Shown piece by piece: positions 38,065 to 49,299 of a stretch of 64,000 nucleotides of DNA (positions within the stretch are counted from its first letter, which is position 1; every line of letters begins with the position of its first letter). Source of the stretch: Brevundimonas vesicularis (GTDB taxonomy: Bacteria; Pseudomonadota; Alphaproteobacteria; Caulobacterales; Caulobacteraceae); the NCBI RefSeq assembly GCF_014204545.1, contig NZ_JACHLJ010000001.1:992001-1056000 (forward strand), in the 5' to 3' direction. The notes under the pieces are model-generated. The model did not search any database. It was not told the DNA's origin and worked only from the letters and a program-made list of their open reading frames with translations. A program made the translations under genes and the position numbers.

Positions 38065-38095
38065 GAAAAAACGGCGGGGATCGCTCCCCGCCGTT
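38065..38095 (-). terminator. rplKA terminator
   Basis: An 11-bp stem (38070-38080 with 38085-38095), TCGC-type loop, followed on the minus strand by TTTTTTC. It lies 25 bases after the rplA stop. It may also stop rightward transcription of the oxidoreductase gene. Confidence 0.85.
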
Positions 38096-38119
38096 CTTCA
38101 GTGTGGCTTGTCTTTCGAC

Positions 38120-38809
38120 TTAGGCGCCCAGCGAGGCCGGGTCGACCTTGAAGCCCGGGCCCATCGTCGACGACAGGCTGATGCGCTTCACATAGGTGCC
38201 CTTGGCGCCCGACGGCTTGGAACGCACCAGGGCGTCCACGATGGCCTTCACGTTGGCTTCCAGGGCGTCCTGGGTGAACGAGACCTTGCCGATGCCGGCG
38301 TGGACGATGCCCGCCTTCTCGACGCGGAACTCGACGGCGCCGCCCTTGGCGTCCTTGACGGCCTGGGCCACGTTCGGGGTCACGGTGCCGACCTTGGGGT
38401 TCGGCATCAGGCCGCGCGGGCCCAGCACCTTACCCAGACGGCCGACCAGGGCCATCATGTCCGGCGACGCGATCACGCGGTCGAACTCCATGAAGCCGCC
38501 GGCGATCTTTTCGTACAGATCTTCGGCGCCGACGTGTTCGGCTCCGGCTGCGGTGGCTTCGGCGGCCTTGGCGTCCTTGGCGAAGACGGCGACGCGAACG
38601 TCACGGCCGGTGCCCGACGGCAGGTTGACGACGCCACGGACCTGTTGGTCGGCGTGACGCGGGTCGACACCCAGGTTGACCGAGATTTCCAGCGACTCGT
38701 CGAACTTGGCCTTGGCGTTTTCCTTGGCCAGCTTGATGGCGTCGGAGAACGGCAGCAGGTCTTGGGTCACGCCGGTGCGGGCCTTGAAGGCCTTGGTTTG
38801 CTTGGCCAT
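38120..38809 (-). CDS. rplA: 50S ribosomal protein L1
   Basis: L1-stalk protein controlling E-site tRNA release, 229 residues, normal length. [11 protein letters not shown] at the N-terminus, [12 protein letters not shown] and [12 protein letters not shown] are conserved. In other bacteria L1 represses the rplK-rplA message. It follows rplK by three bases and is followed by a terminator, so rplK-rplA form a two-gene unit. Confidence 0.98.
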   Translation of the reverse strand: MAKQTKAFKARTGVTQDLLPFSDAIKLAKENAKAKFDESLEISVNLGVDPRHADQQVRGVVNLPSGTGRDVRVAVFAKDAKAAEATAAGAEHVGAEDLYEKIAGGFMEFDRVIASPDMMALVGRLGKVLGPRGLMPNPKVGTVTPNVAQAVKDAKGGAVEFRVEKAGIVHAGIGKVSFTQDALEANVKAIVDALVRSKPSGAKGTYVKRISLSSTMGPGFKVDPASLGA

Positions 38810-38812
38810 CGT

Positions 38813-39244
38813 TTAGCCCTCCACCACTTCGAGGCCCATCGCGCGGGCGGAGCCTTCGATGATCTTGGCCGCCGCGTCGATGTCGTTGGCGTTCAGATCC
38901 TTCATCTTCTTTTCGGCGATCTCGCGCAGTTGCGCCTGCGTGATCTTGCCGGCGACTTCACGGCCGACCAGCTTCGAACCCGATTTCAGGCCCGTGGCCT
39001 GCTTCAGGTACCAGGTCGCCGGCGGCGTCTTGGTGATGAAGGTGAACGACTTGTCCTGATAGACGGTGATCACGGTCGGAAGCGGGGTGCCCTTGGCTTC
39101 CTTCTCGGTGCGCGCGTTGAACTCCTTGCAGAAGCCCATGATGTTCACGCCGCGCTGACCCAGAGCCGGGCCGATCGGGGGCGAAGGCGTGGCCGAACCG
39201 GCCGGCACTTGCAGCTTGATATAGCCGAGAATCTTCTTGGCCAT
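38813..39244 (-). CDS. rplK: 50S ribosomal protein L11
   Basis: GTPase-centre protein binding 23S rRNA helices 43-44, target of thiostrepton; 143 residues. Conserved segments: [39 protein letters not shown], and [14 protein letters not shown]. It has its own promoter-like element upstream and is separated from nusG by a terminator. Confidence 0.98.
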   Translation of the reverse strand: MAKKILGYIKLQVPAGSATPSPPIGPALGQRGVNIMGFCKEFNARTEKEAKGTPLPTVITVYQDKSFTFITKTPPATWYLKQATGLKSGSKLVGREVAGKITQAQLREIAEKKMKDLNANDIDAAAKIIEGSARAMGLEVVEG

Positions 39245-39361
39245 TGGTCTCTCCTATGAATGACCCGGCGCGAACGCAGGGCCGGTGAGCCGTGGTGCGG
39301 CATGGCTGCCTCCCACGGATTTGACGCTCCACGAACCGAAGGCCCGCCGAGCGAAGGCGCG

Positions 39362-39390
39362 CGTGTAACAGAGGGGGGATGGAAAGGCAA
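39362..39390 (-). promoter_or_regulatory. Probable rplKA promoter
   Basis: On the minus strand TTGCCT (39390-39385), a 17-base spacer and TACACG (39367-39362), about 120 bases upstream of rplK and just downstream of the nusG terminator. The position is sensible; the sequence match is moderate. Confidence 0.5.
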
Positions 39391-39418
39391 CGCAACGCAC
39401 CGCCCTCGCCGCAGAAAC

Positions 39419-39448
39419 GAAAAAGCCGCGCCCTTTCGGACGCGGCTT
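39419..39448 (-). terminator. secE-nusG terminator
   Basis: An 8-bp stem (39423-39430 with 39441-39448) followed on the minus strand by TTTTTCGTTTC, 24 bases after the nusG stop. It separates secE-nusG from rplKA. Confidence 0.8.
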
Positions 39449-39471
39449 AAATCTCGACAGGTGCGTGAGCC

Positions 39472-40047
39472 TCAGCCCGCGACCTTCTCCACCTGGGCGT
39501 ATTCCAGTTCGACCGGCGTGGCGCGACCGAAGATGGACACGGCGACGCGCAGGCGGGCGTGTTCCTCGTCCACGCTCTCGACCGAACCGTCGAAGCTGGC
39601 GAACGGGCCGTCGATGACCTTGACCTTCTCGCCGATGTCGAAGCGGATGGTGGGCTTGGGACGCTCGACGCCCTCTTCCACCGCGCCGATGATGTTCTGA
39701 ACTTCACGCTCGGAGACCGGCAGCGGCTTGGTTCCGCCCGCGGCGCCCAGGAAGCCTGTGACCTTCGGCGTGTTCTTGACCAGGTGATAGGCCTGGTCGG
39801 TCATTTCCATCTTCACCAGGACATAGCCGGGGAAGAACTTGCGTTCCGAGTTCACCTTGCGGCCGCGACGGATCTCGACGACGTCCTCGGTCGGAACCAG
39901 GATTTCGGAGAAGGCGTCTTCCAGGCCTTGTTGCTTGGCCTGATCACGCAGCTGCTCGGCGACCTTCTTCTCGAAGTTCGAGTAGGCGTTGACGATGTAC
40001 CACTTGTGGCGCGGATTGGCGGGCTTTGCGGGCGCTGCATCGGTCAT
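39472..40047 (-). CDS. nusG: Transcription termination/antitermination factor NusG
   Basis: Binds RNA polymerase and couples it to Rho or the ribosome. The 191-residue protein has the N-terminal NGN domain (KWYIVNAYSNFEKKVAEQL, PGYVLVKMEM) and the C-terminal KOW domain (EKVKVIDGPFASFDGSVE). A short extra N-terminus (residues 1-14) precedes the domain, as in many alphaproteobacteria. It follows secE by 13 bases. Confidence 0.97.
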   Translation of the reverse strand: MTDAAPAKPANPRHKWYIVNAYSNFEKKVAEQLRDQAKQQGLEDAFSEILVPTEDVVEIRRGRKVNSERKFFPGYVLVKMEMTDQAYHLVKNTPKVTGFLGAAGGTKPLPVSEREVQNIIGAVEEGVERPKPTIRFDIGEKVKVIDGPFASFDGSVESVDEEHARLRVAVSIFGRATPVELEYAQVEKVAG

Positions 40048-40060
40048 GGGCGCGTCTTTC

Positions 40061-40375
40061 TCAGGATCCGAGAGCGATGATGTAGCGGAAGGCGTAGCCT
40101 AGGCCGGTGTCCACGATCCAGAAGAAGATCGAGGCGATGATGACCATGATGAAGACCATCACCGAGGTGATCCAGGTCTCCTTGCGGCTGGGCCAGACGA
40201 TCTTGCGGCCTTCGGCGCGCACCTGGCTCAGGAACTGGCCAGGGCTGGTGCGGGGCTTCTTGGGCTCGGGCGAATCGACCGTGATGGCGGCGGCGCCGGC
40301 CGCCTGAGGCTTGGCGCCCATCTGGGGCTTCGCGCTGCCTTGAGGCCGCTTGCCGGGAGTTTTGGCCTTGGCCAT
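40061..40375 (-). CDS. secE: Preprotein translocase subunit SecE
   Basis: Essential subunit that clamps SecY. The 104-residue protein has a basic, Pro-rich cytoplasmic N-terminus, the conserved amphipathic FLSQVRAEGRKIVWPSRKET and one transmembrane helix (about 76-96). The N-terminal extension is longer than in minimal SecE, but common. ATG 40375 (MAKAKTPG) is preferred over an in-frame codon at 40393. Located between tRNA-Trp and nusG, the classical order. Confidence 0.95.
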   Translation of the reverse strand: MAKAKTPGKRPQGSAKPQMGAKPQAAGAAAITVDSPEPKKPRTSPGQFLSQVRAEGRKIVWPSRKETWITSVMVFIMVIIASIFFWIVDTGLGYAFRYIIALGS

Positions 40376-40445
40376 CAGTTGCTCTTCACACAATTGTTCC
40401 TGTCGCCCCAGATGGGAAGTCCCATCCGGAAGCGACAGGGGGGAT

Positions 40446-40521
40446 TGGCAGGAGTTGGGGGACTCGAACCCACGACCCCCGGTTTTGGAGACCGGTGCTC
40501 TACCAGCTGAGCTAAACTCCT
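40446..40521 (-). tRNA. tRNA-Trp (CCA anticodon)
   Basis: A 76-nt cloverleaf. The acceptor arm AGGAGTT pairs with AACTCCT, the D-arm is AGCTCAGCTGGTAGAGC, the anticodon loop CTCCAAA reads CCA (Trp), the T-arm GTGGGTTCGAGTCCC is standard, and the 3' CCA is encoded. It sits directly upstream of secE, as in many bacteria, and is probably co-transcribed with it. Confidence 0.96.
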
Positions 40522-40568
40522 AGACAACCGCGCAAACCCGAAAGGTCCGTGCGTTCGCCAGAGGGGGG

Positions 40569-40597
40569 CGTATGCCCGACACCGCCCGCCATTTCAA
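40569..40597 (-). promoter_or_regulatory. Possible promoter of tRNA-Trp-secE-nusG
   Basis: On the minus strand TTGAAA (40597-40592), a 17-base spacer and CATACG (40574-40569), about 48 bases before the tRNA. The -35 is good and the -10 is weak. Confidence 0.4.
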
Positions 40598-40617
40598 GGG
40601 CGATGTGACACTTGCGA

Positions 40618-41952
40618 TCAGTCTTCCAGATGCGCGGCGATGGCGTCCCGCTCGTCCTGAGCCTTCACCAGTTCCTTGAAGATCAGCTTGTCGATGCGGC
40701 GGTCGTCCATATCCACGACCTCGACCTCGAATCGGCCGACCTGCAGCACTTCGCCCTCGTCCGGGACGCGCGAGATCTGGTGCAGAATCAGGCCGGCGAC
40801 GGTGTGGAAGCCTTCATGCTCGCCAAAGTCCTCGCCCAGCTTGTCAGCCAGTTCGTCCAGGTCCGTCTGACCGTCGACAAGCCAGCTGCCGTCGGCGCGC
40901 TGATGGATCCAGGCCTGCTCTTCGTCATGGCCCTCGTTGAAATCGCCGGCGATCATTTCCAGAATGTCGGTCGCCGTCACCACGCCTTCAAAGGCGCCGT
41001 ACTCGTCGACGATGAAGGCCATGTGGACACGCGAGCCCTTCAGGATCTCCAGCGCCTTCAACACCGAGGTCGACTGAGGAATGAAGGCCGGCTCGGCGAC
41101 CAGCGGTTCGATGTCGAACTTGCCGTTGGTCAGCAAGCTGTCCAGCAGATCCTTCTTGTGAACCACGCCCAGCGGATTATCGACGTCGCTCTCGCGCGCC
41201 ACCACGATCCGCGAATAGGGGCAGGTGCGAATCTCTTCGCGCAGCATCTCTTCGGGGTCGTCCAGCGCGATCCAGAACACGTCGTGGCGCGGCGTCATGG
41301 CCACCCGCACCGGACGGTCGCCCAGGCGCAGGATTTCCTCGATCATCACCTGCTCTTCGGGCTCGATCAGGCCGGCCGAGGTGCCTTCGGCCAAGATGGT
41401 CGCCACCTCTTCCTGGGTTACGTCCGAGCCATCGCGATCCTTGACGCCCAGCAGCTTCAGAATGCCCGAGGTCGAGGCGGTCAGCAGCAGGACGAACGGC
41501 TTCAGCACGATCGCCAGCTTGGAGATCGGCCCGGCCATCTTGGACGCCACCGTCTCGGGGAAGATCAACGCCAGGCGCTTGGGCACCAGTTCGCCGATGA
41601 TCAGCGAGACATAGGTGATGCACACGACCACCAGGGCCGTGGCGAAGAATTCGGTATATTGAGCCAGGGCCGGGAAGGCGACTTCCAGAATGCGATCCAG
41701 CTCGCCCGCGATGGTCGCCTGACCATAGGCGCCCGCCAAAATGCCGATCAGGGTGATGCCCACCTGAACCGCGGACAGGAACTGAGTCGGTTCTTCCGAC
41801 AGTTTCAGCGCCGCCCTGGCCCCCCGGTCGCCCCGTTCCGCCCTCGCCTGTAGTTTGGATTTCCGCGAGGAGACGACCGCCAATTCAGTCATGGCGAACA
41901 AGCCGTTGAGCACCACCAGGAGCAGAACGACAGCAATAGCGATGAGTAACAT
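40618..41952 (-). CDS. CNNM/CorC-type membrane protein with CBS domains (hemolysin family)
   Basis: A 444-residue inner-membrane protein. The N-terminal DUF21/CNNM domain has about four membrane helices (residues 1-190, including FLSAVQVGITLIGILAGA and LIIGELVPKRLAL). A CBS pair (about 205-335, MTPRHDVFWI, YSRIVVAR, HMAFIVDEYGAFEGVVT) and a C-terminal CorC_HlyC domain (VDGQTDLDEL, GFHTVAGLIL) follow. Family members are magnesium/cobalt transport proteins; the old name hemolysin is historical. It starts at ATG 41952 and stands alone. Confidence 0.9.
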   Translation of the reverse strand: MLLIAIAVVLLLVVLNGLFAMTELAVVSSRKSKLQARAERGDRGARAALKLSEEPTQFLSAVQVGITLIGILAGAYGQATIAGELDRILEVAFPALAQYTEFFATALVVVCITYVSLIIGELVPKRLALIFPETVASKMAGPISKLAIVLKPFVLLLTASTSGILKLLGVKDRDGSDVTQEEVATILAEGTSAGLIEPEEQVMIEEILRLGDRPVRVAMTPRHDVFWIALDDPEEMLREEIRTCPYSRIVVARESDVDNPLGVVHKKDLLDSLLTNGKFDIEPLVAEPAFIPQSTSVLKALEILKGSRVHMAFIVDEYGAFEGVVTATDILEMIAGDFNEGHDEEQAWIHQRADGSWLVDGQTDLDELADKLGEDFGEHEGFHTVAGLILHQISRVPDEGEVLQVGRFEVEVVDMDDRRIDKLIFKELVKAQDERDAIAAHLED

Positions 41953-42047
41953 CTAGGGGGTTTTGGGGACCGACGCGGCGCAACAGACGGCGTCCGCAGC
42001 GCTACAGTAGGGCAGGATCGCGACCAACGCCACGTTTTCCTTTGCGC

Positions 42048-42182
42048 TCAGCCCGTCCGCCCGGCTTCGACCGAGCCGTAAGCGCCCGAAACCGGCCGAC
42101 CATTGGCGTCATACTGGGTCGCACAAGCGCTCATGCCCAGCACGGTGCCGATGAAGATACCCAGTCGAATGGCGCGTCGCAT
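42048..42182 (-). CDS. Small lipoprotein, 44 residues
   Basis: A 44-codon frame with an N-terminal Arg-rich n-region (MRRAIR), a hydrophobic core and the lipobox GMSAC with Cys20. The mature part would be only 25 residues (starting CATQYDANG). A very short mature lipoprotein of this kind is common in proteobacteria and easily missed. The Shine-Dalgarno is weak. It lies between the CNNM gene and the aspS terminator, in the same direction. Function unknown. Confidence 0.6.
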   Translation of the reverse strand: MRRAIRLGIFIGTVLGMSACATQYDANGRPVSGAYGSVEAGRTG

Positions 42183-42268
42183 TTGGTTACCGAAAGATTA
42201 ACGTCCGATCCGAACGTAAATCCCGGTTTGCGGTTGCAGGCAATCGTGCTCGCCCTGGGCGCGAGCGC

Positions 42269-42297
42269 AAAAAAGGGGGACGCGAAGCGTCCCCCTT
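42269..42297 (-). terminator. aspS terminator
   Basis: An 11-bp stem (42273-42283 with 42287-42297) with a three-base loop, followed on the minus strand by TTTTTTTGCG. It lies 27 bases after the aspS stop. Confidence 0.87.
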
Positions 42298-42323
42298 CTT
42301 CATCTGTGATCAGACCTCGCCGA

Positions 42324-44156
42324 TCAGACCTTGATCGGCAGCGCTGTGCGAATGTGGACATCCTTCAGCTGGCGCTCCTCGGCCTCGGTCGGAGCATTCA
42401 TCAGCAGATCCTCGCCCTGCTGGTTCAGCGGGAAGGCAATGACCTCGCGGATGGCCGTCTCGCCGGCCAGCAGCATGACGATGCGGTCGATGCCGGGGGC
42501 CAGGCCGCCGTGCGGCGGGGCGCCGAAGCGGAAGGCGTTCAGCATGCCGCCGAACTGCTCCTCGACCACCGAGGCGTCGTAGCCGGCGATGGAAAACGCC
42601 TTCAGCATGATCTCGGCCTTGTGGTTCCGGATCGCGCCCGAGCACAGCTCATAGCCGTTGCAGACGATGTCGTACTGATAGGCGCGGATGGTCAGCGGAT
42701 CCTGGTTCTCCAGGGCCTCCAGCCCGCCCTGCGGCATGGAGAAGGGGTTGTGGCTGAAGTCGACCTTCTTCTCCTCTTCCGACCATTCGAACATAGGGAA
42801 GTCGACGATCCAGCAGAACTTAAACTGGTCTTCGTCCACCAGCTTCAGCTCGGCGCCCACGCGGGTGCGGGCCAGGCCGGCGAACTTGGCGAAGGTCGCA
42901 GGCAGGCCGGCGACGAAGAAGGCGGCGTCGCCCTGGCCCAAGCCCAGCGACGACATCAGGGCCTCGGTCGGTTCCTGACCCAGGTTCTTGGCGATCGGGC
43001 CGCCCCAGGCGCCCTGGTCCTCGGACCAGAAGATATAGCCCAGGCCCGGCTGGCCCTCGCCCTGCGCCCAAGAGTTCATGCGGTCGCAGAAGGCGCGGCT
43101 GCCGCCGGTCGGCGCCGGGATGGCCCAGACGGCGTTCTTGTCGTCGGCGCCCAGGATCTTGGCGAACAGGCCGAACCCGCCGTCGCGGAAGTGATCCGAC
43201 ACCACCTGCATCTTGATCGGGTTGCGCAGGTCCGGCTTGTCCGAACCGTACCAAGCCATCGACTGGGCGTAGGTCAGGCGCTCGAAACCCTTGTGTTCGA
43301 ACGTCTCGCCGAAATCGTTGGTGAAGACGTGGGTTCCGTCGATGGCCGAGACCGGCTTGCCCTCGCCGAACTCCTCGAACACGCCGTGCATCAGCGGCTC
43401 GATGGCGGCGAAGACGTCTTCCTGCGTCACGAAGCTCATCTCGACGTCGAGCTGGTAGAATTCGAGCGACCGGTCGGCGCGCAGGTCTTCGTCACGGAAG
43501 CACGGCGCGATCTGGAAATAGCGGTCAAAGCCCGACACCATCAGCAGCTGTTTGAACTGCTGCGGCGCCTGGGGCAGCGCGTAGAACTTGCCCGGGTGCA
43601 GTCGCGACGGCACCAGGAAGTCGCGCGCGCCTTCCGGCGACGAGGCCGTCAGGATGGGCGTCTGATACTCAAGGAAGCCCTGATCGACCATGCGACGACG
43701 GATCGAGGAAATCACCTTGGAGCGCAGCACGATGTTCTTGTGCAGACGCTCGCGGCGCAGATCGAGGAAGCGGTTGGCCAGGCGGATATCCTCGGGATAC
43801 TCCTGATCCCCAAAGACCGGCATCGGCAATTCGGCGGCTTCCGACAGCACCTCGACGCCTTGGACGCGCACCTCGACTTCGCCCGTGGGCAGATTGGCGT
43901 TCACCACCGAGGCGTCGCGGGCGACCACCTCGCCATCGACCTTGATCACGCTCTCGGCACGCAGACGTTCGACGGCGGCGAAGCCCGGCGTCTCGGGGTG
44001 CAGAACCAGCTGCGTCAGGCCGTAGTGGTCGCGCAGGTCGATGAACAGCAGGCCGCCGTGGTCGCGCTTGCGGTGAACCCAGCCCGACAGGCGAACAGCG
44101 GAACCGGCGTCGGAGGCGCGCAGGGCGCCGCAGGTGTGAGAGCGATAGGCGTGCAT
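42324..44156 (-). CDS. aspS: Aspartyl-tRNA synthetase
   Basis: Class II synthetase charging tRNA-Asp (or both Asp and Asn tRNAs if non-discriminating). The 610-residue protein starts [14 protein letters not shown]; an in-frame ATG at 44237 is too far upstream to be conserved. It has the anticodon-binding OB fold ([13 protein letters not shown]), class II motif 2 ([20 protein letters not shown]), the bacterial GAD insertion and motif 3 ([14 protein letters not shown]). Divergent from the YciI-like gene. A strong terminator ends it. Confidence 0.96.
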   Translation of the reverse strand: MHAYRSHTCGALRASDAGSAVRLSGWVHRKRDHGGLLFIDLRDHYGLTQLVLHPETPGFAAVERLRAESVIKVDGEVVARDASVVNANLPTGEVEVRVQGVEVLSEAAELPMPVFGDQEYPEDIRLANRFLDLRRERLHKNIVLRSKVISSIRRRMVDQGFLEYQTPILTASSPEGARDFLVPSRLHPGKFYALPQAPQQFKQLLMVSGFDRYFQIAPCFRDEDLRADRSLEFYQLDVEMSFVTQEDVFAAIEPLMHGVFEEFGEGKPVSAIDGTHVFTNDFGETFEHKGFERLTYAQSMAWYGSDKPDLRNPIKMQVVSDHFRDGGFGLFAKILGADDKNAVWAIPAPTGGSRAFCDRMNSWAQGEGQPGLGYIFWSEDQGAWGGPIAKNLGQEPTEALMSSLGLGQGDAAFFVAGLPATFAKFAGLARTRVGAELKLVDEDQFKFCWIVDFPMFEWSEEEKKVDFSHNPFSMPQGGLEALENQDPLTIRAYQYDIVCNGYELCSGAIRNHKAEIMLKAFSIAGYDASVVEEQFGGMLNAFRFGAPPHGGLAPGIDRIVMLLAGETAIREVIAFPLNQQGEDLLMNAPTEAEERQLKDVHIRTALPIKV

Positions 44157-44320
44157 GAAACGAACCGTCTGGAGTCTCTGGGCGGTGGAATCCGACGCCG
44201 TCGGCGCCCGAAATCGAAGCGGCGTAGGGCGCATCATCGCCCCGGAAAGTCAAGGTTTCAGCCGTTGCAAAGCCTGCCGTCGCGCATGATATCTGACGCT
44301 TCCATCCGCCCGAGGCCGCC

Positions 44321-44608
44321 ATGTTCATCGTCACCATCACCTACACCCAGCCCATCGAAGCCATCGAGGCGCGGACGGTCGAGCATCGCGCGTGGCTGGA
44401 TCAGCATGTCGCCAGCGGCCTGATCATCGCCGCCGGGCCGATGGTTCCGCGCACCGGCGGCATTCTGGTGGTCCGCAGCGGCGGAACCAAGCAAGAGCTG
44501 GAGACCCTGCTGAAGGACGATCCGTTCCAGGTTCACGGCCTGGCCGATTACACGGTGACGGAGTTCAAGGCCGGCAAGCTGAACCCCGCCTTGGCCGAAT
44601 TCGCCTGA
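44321..44608 (+). CDS. YciI-like protein
   Basis: A 95-residue single-domain protein of the YCII family (dimeric alpha+beta barrel). MFIVTITYTQPIE, HRAWLDQHVASGLIIAAGP and DDPFQVHGLADYTVTEF are typical; His22 and Asp27 in the HRAWLD segment match the residues proposed as catalytic in YciI. The biochemical role is not established. It lies 86 bases upstream of hdaA in the same direction. Confidence 0.9.
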   Translation: MFIVTITYTQPIEAIEARTVEHRAWLDQHVASGLIIAAGPMVPRTGGILVVRSGGTKQELETLLKDDPFQVHGLADYTVTEFKAGKLNPALAEFA

Positions 44609-44694
44609 TTTCATCCACAGGGGCGCGGTTCGCTCCCCGCAACCAACAGCGCGGGCCTGACGCGGTTAACGCCGGCCTCTGCTATGACAGGCCC

Positions 44695-45375
44695 ATGTCC
44701 GCGCTGAGCGCCCTGCCCCCGACGACGACCGAACAGCTGCGTCTGCCGCTGGAGCGGCCGGTTGCGGGCGAGGCCTTCGTGACGTCCGACAGCAATGCCG
44801 AGGCTGTGCGCGTTCTGGCCCGCTGGCCCGACGGCGTGGGCGCGGTGCTGGCGCTTCACGGCCCCCCTGGATCGGGCAAGAGCCGCCTCGCCGCCGACTG
44901 GGCCGAACGGATCGGCGCCGTGCCCCTGAACGGCGCCGAGGCCGCGCTGATCGATCCGCTGGAGCTGGAAGGCCGGCCGGTCCTGCTGGACCGCGCGGCC
45001 GACGCCGACGACGAAAGCCTGTTTCATCTGATCAACCTGGCCAACTCCGGCGGCGGCGCCCTGCTGCTGGTGTCCCGCTCGGCTCCCCGTCAGTGGTCGG
45101 TCGATCTGCCCGATCTGCGTTCGCGGCTGGACGCCGTGCGCGCCGTCGCCATCGTCGCGCCCGACGACGCGGTCCTGTCGGCCATCCTGCGCGCCCGCTT
45201 CGCCGAGCGCAGCATCATCCCATCCGACGACGTGATCGACTATCTGGTGCGCCGCCTGGACCGCTCGGCCGAGACCGCCGCCGCCGTGGTCGAACGTCTG
45301 GACGCCCTCCACCGCCCCGTGACGCGCGTCCTGGCGCGTCAGGTGCTGGACGCCATGGACGCCGCCGCCGACTGA
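44695..45375 (+). CDS. hdaA: HdaA, regulatory inactivator of DnaA
   Basis: DnaA-related AAA+ protein that, bound to the beta clamp, stimulates DnaA-ATP hydrolysis and prevents over-initiation. The N-terminal QLRLPLE is a clamp-binding motif, characteristic of Hda. Walker A is GPPGSGKSRLA (about residues 56-66); sensor-like segments (SRSAPRQW, LRSRLDAVRAV) follow. There is no DNA-binding domain IV, so it is Hda rather than DnaA. The 226-residue length from ATG 44695 fits; the longer open frame from 44392 overlaps the YciI gene and is a shadow. Located upstream of ppk. Confidence 0.9.
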   Translation: MSALSALPPTTTEQLRLPLERPVAGEAFVTSDSNAEAVRVLARWPDGVGAVLALHGPPGSGKSRLAADWAERIGAVPLNGAEAALIDPLELEGRPVLLDRAADADDESLFHLINLANSGGGALLLVSRSAPRQWSVDLPDLRSRLDAVRAVAIVAPDDAVLSAILRARFAERSIIPSDDVIDYLVRRLDRSAETAAAVVERLDALHRPVTRVLARQVLDAMDAAAD

Positions 45376-45435
45376 CCCGCGACATTTTCTCGGCGCCCGC
45401 TTGCGGCCGTCACACACGCGCGCGAGAACCGGTTC

Positions 45436-47651
<2,216 letters not shown>

Positions 47652-47652
<1 letters not shown>

Positions 47653-49139
47653 TGCCCGACATCACGCTTACCGACCGCGACATCGCCGCGATCGACATCG
47701 GTTCAAACTCGGTTCGACTGGTCCTGTACCGGCTGGAAGGCCGCGCGATCTGGACCGTCTATAATGAGAAGGTTCTGGCCGGCCTGGGCCGCGACCTGCC
47801 GACGACACGCAAGCTGTCGCCCGATGGCGTGGTCATGGCGATGACGGCGCTGCGCCGTTTCGCCGCCGTGCTGGAAGGCGTGCGGCCTGACGCGACCCTG
47901 ATCGCCGCCACCGCCGCCGTGCGCGAAGCCCTGGACGGGCCGGAGTTCTGCGAGCGGGTCGCCGCCGAAACCGGCCTCCAGATCCGCGTCCTGTCGGGTG
48001 AGGAAGAGGCCAAATATGCGGCCATGGGCGTTTTGGCTGGCGCCCCCCTGGCCCACGGCGTCTCGGCCGACATGGGCGGCGCCAGTCTTGAGCTGACCCG
48101 GCTGAACGGAGACGGCGTCGAGAACGGCCTGACACTGCCGCTGGGTCCGTTTGCTCTGGCTGACGGCAAGGCCTTCGACGCCGAGCGCATCAAGGCCCGT
48201 ATCGATCAGGCCCTGAAACCGGTCGCAGCCCAGTTCAAGAGCGAGCGCCTCTACGCCGTGGGCGGCGCCTGGCGCACCCTGGCCCAGGTCCAGATGGACT
48301 TGAAATCCTATCCGCTGAAGGTCGTGCATCAGTATCAGATGTCGGCCGATGAGGCGCTGGAGACCGCGCGTCTGGTGGCGCAACAGTCGGCAGCCAGCCT
48401 GGCCAAACTGCCCGGCGTGTCGAAGAAACGCGCCGAGACCCTGCCTTACGCCGGACTGGTGCTTGAGGCGTTGATCAAACATCTCGGTCTCAAACAGATC
48501 GAGATGTCGGCCTGGGGCGTGCGCGAGGGCCTGCTTTTCGAGACGCTGGACGAGGCGACGCGCACGGCCGATCCGCTGCTGGCCGGCTGCACCGCCCTGG
48601 GCGGTCGCCAGGGCGTGGCTCCCGCCCTGCCCGGCGCGCTCAACGGCTGGATTTCCGAAATCGTCGCCGCCCTGCCCGAGGTGTTCGGCGAGAAACGCGA
48701 CGCCGTGCTGGTCAGCGCCGCCTGCCGTCTGGCGGACCTGGGCGCGCGGCTGCACCCGGATCACAGGCTGGAGCTTGTCTTCGACCAGGTGCTGCGCGCG
48801 CCCGTCGCGGGCATCAGCCACACGGAGCGCGCCTTTTTGGCCAGCGCGATGAACGCCCGCTACGGCGGCGCCCCCGCCACCCCGCAGCCCGAGGTCATCG
48901 ACCGCCTGCTCGACGCCGCCGCCGCCAAACGCGCCCGCGCCATCGGCCTGGCTATTCGTCTGGCCTGCGATCTGTCCGGTCGCTCACCCCAGCTACTGGC
49001 CAACGCCACCGCCAAGGTCAAAGGCGGCGACCTGCGTCTGACCGCGACCGAAGGCTACGCCGACGTCCTCTTGGGCGAACAGACCAAGAAGCGCGCCAAG
49101 GCCCTCGCCGAGGCGATGGACCTGGGGCTGAAGATTTGA
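47652..49139 (+). CDS. ppx: Exopolyphosphatase (Ppx/GppA family)
   Basis: Removes terminal phosphate from polyphosphate (or hydrolyses pppGpp in GppA-type enzymes). The 495-residue protein has the ASKHA phosphate-binding DIGSNSVRLVLY, SGEEEAKYAAMGVLAG, DMGGASLELTRL and a C-terminal HD-like domain. It overlaps ppk by one base, which favours a polyphosphate role. A palindromic repeat begins eight bases after its stop. Confidence 0.94.
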
Positions 49140-49147
49140 TTCCGAAG

Positions 49148-49291
49148 TCTCCTCCCCACTCTGTGGGGAGGTGGCGCGGCGCGTCTTCTGCGCCGTGACG
49201 GAGGGGTCTTTCACGCGTCGCAGGCGGCTGTGAAACTTCAAGAGCCCCTCCACCGCTTCGCGGTCCCCCTCCCCATTGCATGAGGAGGAGA
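49148..49291. repeat. Palindromic intergenic repeat, copy 3
   Basis: A 144-bp copy of the elements at 29115-29259 and 31321-31452. It fills the space between the converging ppx and rnd genes. The right end differs from copy 1 by one base in the terminal hairpin (TGAGGAGG for TGGGGAGG). Confidence 0.85.
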
Positions 49292-49299
49292 CGTTTTCC

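Noticed and set aside
44157-44237. Upstream extension of aspS to an ATG at 44237
   Set aside because: AspRS proteins start close to [10 protein letters not shown]; the extra 27 residues are not conserved.
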